Source: an uncultured Novosphingobium sp.
GTDB lineage: Bacteria; Pseudomonadota; Alphaproteobacteria; Sphingomonadales; Sphingomonadaceae
DNA: 10,369 nt
Direction: 5' to 3'
Assembly (NCBI GenBank): GCA_937897535.1
Contig: CALCQB010000173.1
Coordinates: 1 to 10,369 of the forward strand
Part shown: positions 1 through 5,249 of the stretch, piece by piece
Numbering within the stretch: the first letter of the stretch is position 1
Layout: every line of letters begins with the position of its first letter
Notes under the pieces: model-generated
The model's input: only the letters and a program-made list of their open reading frames with translations
What the model was told of the DNA's origin: nothing
Databases searched by the model: none
Program-made: the position numbers and the translations under genes

Positions 1-1264
1 CGTCGAATTCCGCCACGCCCTGGAGCCCTGGCACGTCATGGCCGAGCAGGGGGGCGCCGGCGGCACGGTCCGGTTCGTCGACGCCTCGGTCGAGCGCCTG
101 CAGGTGCTGGCCAACGGCTTCAACCCCGAGCGGCACATCATCGCCGTCAACGGCCACGCCCTGCCCATGACCTCGACCGGCATGCTCTGGCTGCGCGGGG
201 CGAACGTGTTTCCCGGCTACCTCAAGGACGCGGCATCAAAGGCCGAAGTCGTCTCGCTCGATGGCAAGCCGGTCCGTGAGATCACGCTCAACGCGATCGG
301 AACCGCTTCAGGATTTGGCGGCAAGCCAGGTGATCCGGAGACATTCTACACCTTCTCCAGCTTCAACCAGCCCGGGGCAATCTACCGGTTCGACAGCGAC
401 AGCGGACAGAGCACGGTCTTCGCCCAGCCCAAACTGACCTTCGATCCGACCGACTTCGTGGTCGAGCAGCGCTTCTACGCCTCGAAGGACGGCACCAAGG
501 TACCGATGTTCATCGTCCGCAAGAAGGGCGTGGTCGCGGCCGGCAAGCCAGTGCCGACGCTGCTCTATGGCTACGGCGGGTTCGACATTTCGCTGACCCC
601 CGGTTTTTCGGCGGTGCGGATGGCCTGGCTTGAGGCGGGCGGGGCCTTCGCCATGGCCAACCTCCGCGGCGGCGGCGAATACGGCAAGGCCTGGCACGAT
701 GCCGGGCGTCTCAACAACAAGCAGAACGTGTTCGACGATTTTATCGCGGCGGGCGAATACCTGATTGCGCAAGGGATCACCTCGAAGGGCGGGCTCGCGG
801 TCCAGGGCGGTTCGAACGGCGGGCTGCTGGTCGGCGCGGTGATCAACCAGCGGCCCGACCTGTTTGCGGCCGGCAACGCCGCTGTGGGCGTGATGGACAT
901 GCTGCGCTTCGACAAGTTCACCGCCGGGCGGTATTGGACCGACGACTATGGCTATCCTTCAAAGGAAGCCGACTGGCGGGTGCTGCGGGCCTATTCGCCC
1001 TATCACAACATCCACCCCGGTGTGGCCTATCCGGCGCTGCTGGTGACCACCGCCGATACCGACGACCGGGTGGTTCCGGGGCACAGCTTCAAATACACTG
1101 CCGCGCTCCAGGCCGCCAATCCCGGTGGCAAGCCGCACCTGATCCGGATCGAAACCCGGGCCGGGCACGGCGCGGGCAAGCCGACCGACAAGGTGGTGGC
1201 GGAGAACGCCGACATCCTGGCGTTCCTGGCCCAGTGGACCGGGCTGGCGGTTCCGGCGAAGTAG
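1..1264 (+). CDS. Prolyl oligopeptidase family protein (S9A type), 5'-truncated by window edge
   Basis: Serine peptidase that cleaves short peptides, usually after proline. The frame is open from base 2 to the TAG at 1262-1264, so the real start lies to the left; about 420 residues of a family member usually near 700 are present. The methionine at 38 is internal, since coding continues upstream. Visible parts are the end of the beta-propeller and a complete alpha/beta-hydrolase domain. The catalytic triad is clear: GGSNGG with Ser at 812-814, DDRVVPGHS with Asp at 1061-1063 (the D-x-R position), and AGHGAGKPT with His at 1166-1168. The oxyanion and substrate region LLYGYGGFDIS and the block ANLRGGGEYG are typical of prolyl oligopeptidase rather than acylaminoacyl peptidase. 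Signal peptide and cellular location cannot be judged. The gene converges on the hydroxylase gene at 1300. The family is certain; the natural substrate is not. Confidence 0.95.
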   Translation, partial: VEFRHALEPWHVMAEQGGAGGTVRFVDASVERLQVLANGFNPERHIIAVNGHALPMTSTGMLWLRGANVFPGYLKDAASKAEVVSLDGKPVREITLNAIGTASGFGGKPGDPETFYTFSSFNQPGAIYRFDSDSGQSTVFAQPKLTFDPTDFVVEQRFYASKDGTKVPMFIVRKKGVVAAGKPVPTLLYGYGGFDISLTPGFSAVRMAWLEAGGAFAMANLRGGGEYGKAWHDAGRLNNKQNVFDDFIAAGEYLIAQGITSKGGLAVQGGSNGGLLVGAVINQRPDLFAAGNAAVGVMDMLRFDKFTAGRYWTDDYGYPSKEADWRVLRAYSPYHNIHPGVAYPALLVTTADTDDRVVPGHSFKYTAALQAANPGGKPHLIRIETRAGHGAGKPTDKVVAENADILAFLAQWTGLAVPAK

Positions 1265-1276
1265 TCCCTCTCTTAG

Positions 1277-1297
1277 CCCTTCCCCGCTGGGGAGGGG
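1277..1297. terminator. Candidate hairpin between convergent genes
   Basis: CCCTTCCCC (1277-1285) pairs with GGGGAGGGG (1289-1297) over 9 bp with one G-T wobble and a 3-nt GCT loop. It lies between the stop of the prolyl oligopeptidase gene (1264) and the stop of the convergent gene (1300). No T-run follows on either strand, so it may be a weak bidirectional terminator, an mRNA 3'-end barrier, or a common GC-rich intergenic palindrome. Confidence 0.4.
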
Positions 1298-1299
1298 AG

Positions 1300-2028
1300 T
1301 TAAGGGGCAGTCTCACCTCGCCGGTGGTACAGCGGCCACAGCAGTTGTTCGCGCAAGGTAACCGGGCGGGTGGCGAAGCCGGTAGGGGGGAATCCGTTCG
1401 GCCGGTGATAGTCGCCGAACAGGACATCCCAGATCGGCAGGATCGCGGCGAAGTTGCTGTCGTAGTGTTCGGGCAGGGCCGAATGGTGGCGGCGGTGATA
1501 GGCCGGGGAGTTGATCACCCACGACCACCGGCCTAGGTCGATCGGCAGCTGCGAATGGGTGACGAAGTTCCACAATCCCAGGGTGCTGTAGACCACCAGC
1601 GCGGTCGGCGTGGGCGAAATCACCAGCGCCGCGGCCGACCAGACCGTCACCGACTTGAACAGCGGATCGGCCCAGAAGTGGCGGTTGGTGGTCAAGACCG
1701 ACATGTTGGGATCGGAATGATGCAGTGAATGCATTGCCCACAGGATCGGGACGCGGTGCTGCATCCGGTGAAACAGGTATTCGGCCAGGTCATAGACCAG
1801 CACGTAAATCACGACCGCTGCCCAGGTCGGCAGGCGCGCCCCGTCGATCAGCGCCGGTCCGTGCCACGCCTGGACCGCGCCATAGACGGTAAAGGCCCCG
1901 ACGATCTTGAGCAGCCACGATTGCAGGTTGATCGACCAATCGGTTGGCGGCGCGCCCAATCTCCGTTCCCACGCGATCAGAACGAGCGCGAAGAGAGGTC
2001 CTGAAAGCATGGCGATCCAATTGAACAT
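1300..2028 (-). CDS. Sterol desaturase / fatty acid hydroxylase superfamily membrane protein
   Basis: Predicted integral-membrane non-haem di-iron oxygenase that hydroxylates or desaturates a lipid C-H bond, using O2 and an electron donor. The 242-residue protein carries the family histidine boxes: HRMQH (His87, His91), HSLHH (His100, 103, 104), a lone His158 in NFVTHS, and HRRHH (His178, 181, 182). Hydrophobic segments near residues 5-20, 39-55, 69-86 and 127-150 put the boxes on the cytoplasmic face in the usual model. The start ATG at 2028 has only a weak ribosome site; a second ATG at 2010 would remove six residues and cannot be excluded. It is divergent from the secreted paralogue at 2200 and has no operon partner on its own strand, so context gives no substrate. 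Sterol, hopanoid, fatty acid, carotenoid and ether-lipid substrates all occur in this superfamily. Confidence 0.93.
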   Translation of the reverse strand: MFNWIAMLSGPLFALVLIAWERRLGAPPTDWSINLQSWLLKIVGAFTVYGAVQAWHGPALIDGARLPTWAAVVIYVLVYDLAEYLFHRMQHRVPILWAMHSLHHSDPNMSVLTTNRHFWADPLFKSVTVWSAAALVISPTPTALVVYSTLGLWNFVTHSQLPIDLGRWSWVINSPAYHRRHHSALPEHYDSNFAAILPIWDVLFGDYHRPNGFPPTGFATRPVTLREQLLWPLYHRRGETAP

Positions 2029-2131
2029 GGCAGCATTTCTAGGGTTTCATGCTTAATAACCGGCTAAAACCATCGTTCATAAAACTGACCGAAAACCTGA
2101 ACGTCAGCTAACAGCCAAGTTCAGCTTCGCG

Positions 2132-2149
2132 CTACCCGCGAATCGGTAG
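2132..2149 (+). promoter_or_regulatory. Small inverted repeat in the 2029-2199 divergent intergenic region
   Basis: CTACC (2132-2136) and GGTAG (2145-2149) form a 5-bp inverted repeat around an 8-nt spacer that contains a GAATC site (2140-2144), the GANTC type methylated by CcrM in alphaproteobacteria. The 171-nt gap must hold promoters for both the hydroxylase gene and the secreted paralogue pair. Its 2030-2100 part is AT-richer than the surroundings, but I could not pick out a convincing -35/-10 pair. Functional meaning is uncertain. Confidence 0.2.
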
Positions 2150-2153
2150 AACC

Positions 2154-2190
2154 CCTTCAGCGCCGGACATCTCGTTCGGCAAGATGAAGG
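2154..2190 (+). promoter_or_regulatory. Candidate hairpin covering the ribosome-binding site of the gene at 2200
   Basis: CCTTCA (2154-2159) is complementary to TGAAGG (2185-2190), which contains most of the Shine-Dalgarno sequence GAAGGAA (2186-2192). Inside it GCCG (2162-2165) pairs with CGGC (2177-2180), leaving a small internal loop (GC opposite AAGA) and an 11-nt apical loop. The stem would hide the ribosome site of the first secreted paralogue and so could damp or condition its translation. The pairing is read directly; regulatory use is inference, and short complementarities also arise by chance. Confidence 0.35.
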
Positions 2191-2199
2191 AATAGAGCC

Positions 2200-2811
2200 A
2201 TGAAGATTATGTCCAAAGCTCTGGTCGGAACCATCGCGGCTGGCGCGATGGCGGTGTCTTCGGCGACCCCGGCATTTGCCCAGTATCATGACCGCGACCG
2301 CGGCGGGATCAGCGCCGGTGAAGTTATCGCCGGAGCGCTGATCATCGGCGGGATCGCCGCGATCGCTTCGGCCTCGAACAACAACGACCGCGATTATCGC
2401 GATTATCGTGACGGCGACTACCGTTACGACGACAATCGCGGCGGCGACTATCGCTATGATCGCGCCGGTTATGGCAATGGCTATGGCTATCAGCAGAACC
2501 CGCGTCAGGCTGTTGCCCAGTGCGTCCAGGCGGTCGAACGTTCTGCTTCTTCGCGGTATGGCCGGGCCGATGTGACCGACGTTCGCGACATCCGCCAGAC
2601 CCGCTATGGTCTGGAAGTGAAGGGACGGATCGCGGTCAATACCCAGGGTCGCGATTGGCGCCGTGGTGAAGGCAACTACGGTCGCGGCTGGAACGGCGAT
2701 TACCGCGGCTGGAACAACTCGATGCGCGGTTACGACTCGGGTTCGTTTAAGTGCAAGGTCGAGCGCGGCCGGGTGGTCGACATCGACATCGACGGGATCC
2801 GCGGACTTTAA
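2200..2811 (+). CDS. Secreted/envelope protein of unknown function, first of a tandem paralogue pair
   Basis: I do not recognise a named family. The 203-residue product starts at an ATG preceded by GAAGGAA at 7-nt spacing (2186-2192). Residues 1-27 are a clear signal peptide with cleavage predicted after ATPAFA. A Gly/Ala/Ile helix follows at residues 37-58 (AGEVIAGALIIGGIAAIASA), hydrophobic enough to span or sit in a membrane and resembling a glycine zipper. Residues 60-99 are a low-complexity Asp/Arg/Tyr/Gly linker with DYR and YRYD repeats. A C-terminal domain holds two cysteines (Cys108, Cys185) that could form a disulfide, interrupted by a Gly/Arg/Trp/Tyr-rich insert at about 149-181 that the neighbour lacks. 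The gene at 2939 encodes the same architecture, implying tandem duplication. An envelope-structural or stress role is possible but unsupported by direct evidence. Confidence 0.85.
   Translation: MKIMSKALVGTIAAGAMAVSSATPAFAQYHDRDRGGISAGEVIAGALIIGGIAAIASASNNNDRDYRDYRDGDYRYDDNRGGDYRYDRAGYGNGYGYQQNPRQAVAQCVQAVERSASSRYGRADVTDVRDIRQTRYGLEVKGRIAVNTQGRDWRRGEGNYGRGWNGDYRGWNNSMRGYDSGSFKCKVERGRVVDIDIDGIRGL
2338..2357 (+). repeat. 20-nt exact direct repeat shared by the paralogues, copy 1
   Basis: CTGATCATCGGCGGGATCGC occurs here and again at 3095-3114. It encodes the LIIGGIA core of the hydrophobic helix in both proteins. This is coding homology from the duplication rather than a mobile repeat. Confidence 0.9.
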
Positions 2812-2837
2812 CGCGCTGACTTCCTAAGCAAGCGACG

Positions 2838-2869
2838 GGCGGTTCAGGCACTAGAAAGCCTGGACCGCC
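2838..2869 (+). promoter_or_regulatory. Strong hairpin between the two paralogue genes
   Basis: GGCGGTTCAGGC (2838-2849) pairs with GCCTGGACCGCC (2858-2869): 12 bp with a single G-T wobble, closing an 8-nt loop (ACTAGAAA). It begins 26 nt after the stop of the first gene and ends 69 nt before the start of the second. No U-tract follows, so it is not a classic intrinsic terminator. It could stabilise the upstream mRNA end, act as a processing site or partial attenuator that sets different levels for the two genes, or be an operator. Confidence 0.5.
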
Positions 2870-2925
2870 TAGTCGTATCGGCAATGGGGCAGTGCAGCCT
2901 GCGGCAGGGGCCGGGGCGCTTGTCC

Positions 2926-2931
2926 GGAGGG
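2926..2931 (+). promoter_or_regulatory. Ribosome-binding site deciding the start of the second paralogue
   Basis: GGAGGG at 2926-2931 sits 7 nt before the ATG at 2939. An in-frame TTG at 2933 is only 1 nt from it, too close to be used, so the ATG is chosen. Confidence 0.8.
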
Positions 2932-2938
2932 CTTGGAA

Positions 2939-3460
2939 ATGACGCGCAAGACTTCGCGCTTTGCTGCCGTGCTGGCTTCGGTCGCGGCGTTCTCGATGAT
3001 CGCAACCCCGGCCATGGCTGGCGGTTACGGCGGCTGGGGCGGGGGCTATCGTCACCGTGACCGGGTCGATGCCGGCGACGTGATCACCGGTATCCTGATC
3101 ATCGGCGGGATCGCGGCAATCGCCAGCGCCGCCAGCAACAACAGCAAGAACAAGCGCTATGAACGCCGCGGCGACGATGGCCGCTACGAAGACGGTCGTT
3201 ATGAACAGGATCGCAATTCCCGCGAATATGCTGGCGACGATCGCCCGCAGTGGCAGGAAGGCAGCGGAATCAACGGTGCGATCAATCGCTGCCTGAGCGA
3301 AGTTGGCCGGGGTTCCGGCCAGAATGCCGAAGTCGACTCGGTCAACCGCGACGGCGATGGCTGGCGGGTTGCCGGGCGGTCTTCGGGCGGCGAATTCAGC
3401 TGCTCAATCGACCGCGACGGCCGGGTCCGCAACGTCCAGGTTGGTGACCGCAGCAACTGA
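2939..3460 (+). CDS. Secreted/envelope protein of unknown function, second of a tandem paralogue pair
   Basis: Not a recognised family. The 173-residue protein has the same plan as its upstream neighbour. Residues 1-27 are a signal peptide ending ATPAMA, matching the ATPAFA cleavage site of the first copy at the same position. A Gly/Trp/Tyr-rich segment (28-37) is followed by the conserved hydrophobic helix at about 44-65 (AGDVITGILIIGGIAAIASA). A charged Arg/Asp/Glu/Tyr linker (about 70-107, with GRYEDGRYE-like repeats) leads to a shorter C-terminal domain with two cysteines (Cys118, Cys155). Both copies end in the pattern Cys, then a V/G-rich strand, then F-x-C and a short beta-like tail (V-x-x-V/I-x-V/I). 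This copy lacks the roughly 33-residue Trp/Arg/Gly insert of the first. An intrinsic terminator follows 11 nt after the stop, which suggests the pair forms a transcription unit, possibly with internal control at the hairpin at 2838-2869. Confidence 0.86.
   Translation: MTRKTSRFAAVLASVAAFSMIATPAMAGGYGGWGGGYRHRDRVDAGDVITGILIIGGIAAIASAASNNSKNKRYERRGDDGRYEDGRYEQDRNSREYAGDDRPQWQEGSGINGAINRCLSEVGRGSGQNAEVDSVNRDGDGWRVAGRSSGGEFSCSIDRDGRVRNVQVGDRSN
3095..3114 (+). repeat. 20-nt exact direct repeat shared by the paralogues, copy 2
   Basis: Identical to 2338-2357, lying in the matching position of the second paralogue and encoding the same LIIGGIA helix core. Similarity at the DNA level is higher here than in the linker or the C-terminal domain, so this helix is probably the most constrained part of the pair. 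Confidence 0.9.
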
Positions 3461-3471
3461 ATTGAACGACG

Positions 3472-3500
3472 GGGCGGCCTCGGCCGCCCTGTCTGTTATT
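3472..3500 (+). terminator. Rho-independent terminator of the paralogue pair
   Basis: GGGCGGC (3472-3478) and GCCGCCC (3483-3489) form a perfect 7-bp GC stem with a CTCG tetraloop. It is followed by TGTCTGTTATTT, a T-rich though interrupted tail. It starts 11 nt after the TGA of the second paralogue. The convergent esterase gene ends at 3496, just inside the tail, so the same stem may also stop transcription from the minus strand. Confidence 0.75.
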
Positions 3501-4446
3501 TCCCAAGATCAAGCCAGCGCGCGACTGCGCCGAGCAGGTCGCGGTTGAAGGCCTGGGCCAGATGGCCATCGGCGATGATCTGAAACGCGTGGATCGCGCC
3601 GGGATAGACATGCAGTTCGGCGGGGACGCCAGCCGCGATCAGGCGGCGGGTGTAGTCGAGGTCTTCATCCAGAAACAGGTCGAGACTGCCGGTGCCGATC
3701 CAGGTCCGGGGCAGTCCTGAGAGATCATCCGCCAGACTGGGTGAAAACCAGCCCTTGCGGTGATCCTGTCCAGAATAGTCCCCTTGCAGCGCTCCCCAGC
3801 CGAAGCGGTTGCTGTCGCGGGTCCAGACAAATTCGCCGGTGACCGGATTGGCATAGGGGCAGGCATCGCCGCCGGTGCGATGATCGAGCATCGGAAAGAC
3901 CAGAAACTGAGCCGCAAGCGCCGGACCGCCGAGATCGCGCGCCATCAGCGCGGTCGCTGCTGCCAGGCCGCCCCCGGCGCTTTCGCCAATGATCGCGATC
4001 CGCGCCGGATCGACGCCGAGCTGCTCCGCGTTGGCGGCAAGCCAGTTCAGTCCCGCCAGGCAATCCTCTTGCGGGGCGGGGAAGGGATGTTCAGGGGCGA
4101 GCCGGTATTCGACCGAGGCAACCGGAATGCCCAGCGCTGCCGCCATTCCGGCCGGGCCGTGCTGCATCGACTTGGCCGAACCGATGATCATCCCGCCGCC
4201 ATGGATATGGTACAGCGCCGCGCGGCCGGTCTGACCTGGGCTTGGATCGTACCAGTAGATCTCGAGCGGCCCGTCCGGTCCTTCGATGACCTTGACCTCG
4301 GGGAGCAGCACCGGCTCGCCCAGAAAGGCGAAGCGCTGTTCCGATTGGACGCGAATTTCAGGCAGGGTTTCGGCGCTGAACCCACCGCCCGGCATCAGCT
4401 CGAGCAGCGGCAGCAGGCTTGGATCAACCAGGTGGAGCGTGGACAT
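3496..4446 (-). CDS. Alpha/beta hydrolase, HSL-type (family IV) carboxylesterase/lipase
   Basis: Predicted esterase hydrolysing short- to medium-chain acyl esters. The 316-residue protein has the hormone-sensitive-lipase hallmarks: the oxyanion motif HGGG (residues 82-85), the nucleophile elbow GESAGGG (Ser156), Asp256 in LDLFLDE and His286 in PGAIHAF. The family-typical block EYRLAPEHPFPA lies between the first two. No signal peptide is seen, so it is probably cytoplasmic. The ATG at 4446 overlaps the stop of the upstream hydrolase gene by one base (TGATG); a TTG one codon earlier (4449) is possible but unlikely. No good ribosome site precedes it, which fits translational coupling. It is the last gene of the acyltransferase-hydrolase cluster, suggesting release of fatty acids from stored or imported esters. 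Family and triad are certain; the substrate is inferred. Confidence 0.93.
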   Translation of the reverse strand: MSTLHLVDPSLLPLLELMPGGGFSAETLPEIRVQSEQRFAFLGEPVLLPEVKVIEGPDGPLEIYWYDPSPGQTGRAALYHIHGGGMIIGSAKSMQHGPAGMAAALGIPVASVEYRLAPEHPFPAPQEDCLAGLNWLAANAEQLGVDPARIAIIGESAGGGLAAATALMARDLGGPALAAQFLVFPMLDHRTGGDACPYANPVTGEFVWTRDSNRFGWGALQGDYSGQDHRKGWFSPSLADDLSGLPRTWIGTGSLDLFLDEDLDYTRRLIAAGVPAELHVYPGAIHAFQIIADGHLAQAFNRDLLGAVARWLDLGK

Positions 4447-5249
4447 CAATGCAAGCGTTGCGAGGGAAACATCCAGCGCTGCGCCAGCTTAGGCGCGAAC
4501 GGCTTCCAATGACCTTCATCCAGCGCCAGCCGGTCGGCCAGCGCCACCATCACGCTGGGGTTGACCCCCAGACCACAATGGCTGGCGCGAACCACGATAT
4601 TCTCGGTCTGGCCGTGGCCGCGGTCGGCATGCTGGACCGAGCCACGCCAGTGGACGATCCCGTCGCTGCGGGTCAGGATCGAGGTGGTCGGCACCGGCGG
4701 GGCTTGGTCGAGTCCGGTAAAGTGACCGTGCTTGAGCGGCTCGGGCTCCTTGCCGTTGAGGAATTCGAACAGCCGGCTGGCATTGGTATGGCGGCGATCG
4801 TCGTGGATCGGGCTGCCGAGCGAGATCACCTGGCGGACTGCATCGGGCTGCAACTTGGCCAGTTCGCGGGCGAACACCCCGCCCAGGCTCCACCCGACGA
4901 TCGAGACCTTGCGGCCGGTGTCGTGGTGAATCTTGAGCAGCAGCGCTTCCATTTCATGGACCCGTTGCAGATCGACCCGGACATTGCGGCCAAGCTCCCA
5001 GCCATAGGTGTCATAGTCGAGGTCCTCGAGCAGCCGCCGCATCGGCGCGGTCGAGCTGTCCGAGGCAAGGAAGCCGGGCAGGACCAGCACCGGGTGACCA
5101 TCGCCCTTGGGCAGCATGGCGAGCAGGTGGCGGGTGGCGTAGAACGAGGCGAGTTCGATCACCGCGCGGCCCTCGGCGAGGGCGAGCAGGCGGTGTGGCG
5201 GACGCGCTTCGATCTCAAGCGCTTCGCGCGATGCTGTGGTGGCGGTCAT
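4446..5249 (-). CDS. Alpha/beta hydrolase, lipase-like
   Basis: Predicted alpha/beta-fold hydrolase of 267 residues with no signal peptide. Visible landmarks are the first strand and oxyanion region HPVLVLPGFLASDSS, the nucleophile elbow GWSLGG (Ser121), the acid Asp196 in TRSDGIVHW and the base His224 in SHCGLG. An SP-x-HDD-like block (LGSPIHDDRR) lies between them, as in triacylglycerol-lipase-like proteins. The long VHEMEALLLKIHHDTGRKVSIVG lead-in resembles lipases acting on large lipid substrates, but the precise family is not certain. The ATG at 5249 overlaps the stop of the acyltransferase gene by four bases (ATGA), and its own TGA overlaps the next gene's ATG, so all three are probably co-translated. 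It is likely to act on the acyltransferase product or supply its substrate; which one is unknown. Other alpha/beta hydrolase activities remain possible. Confidence 0.88.
   Translation of the reverse strand: MTATTASREALEIEARPPHRLLALAEGRAVIELASFYATRHLLAMLPKGDGHPVLVLPGFLASDSSTAPMRRLLEDLDYDTYGWELGRNVRVDLQRVHEMEALLLKIHHDTGRKVSIVGWSLGGVFARELAKLQPDAVRQVISLGSPIHDDRRHTNASRLFEFLNGKEPEPLKHGHFTGLDQAPPVPTTSILTRSDGIVHWRGSVQHADRGHGQTENIVVRASHCGLGVNPSVMVALADRLALDEGHWKPFAPKLAQRWMFPSQRLH

Noticed and set aside
934..1536. Plus-strand open frame spanning the end of the prolyl oligopeptidase and the hydroxylase
   Set aside because: Out-of-frame over the catalytic Asp and His region of the peptidase and antisense to the hydroxylase; no independent support.
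2097..2124. CTGAAC...GTTCAG inverted repeat in the divergent intergenic region
   Set aside because: Only 6 bp with a 16-nt spacer; expected by chance in a 171-nt gap and no second copy is seen.
2377..2460. Short DNA repeats (CGCGATTAT and GGCGACTA units) looking like a tandem array
   Set aside because: They encode the DYR/YRYD linker repeats of the secreted protein and are imperfect and in frame; not CRISPR or a non-coding array.
3760..4512. Plus-strand open frame of 250 codons
   Set aside because: Antisense to the HSL-type esterase, which has a complete Ser/Asp/His triad and HGGG motif.
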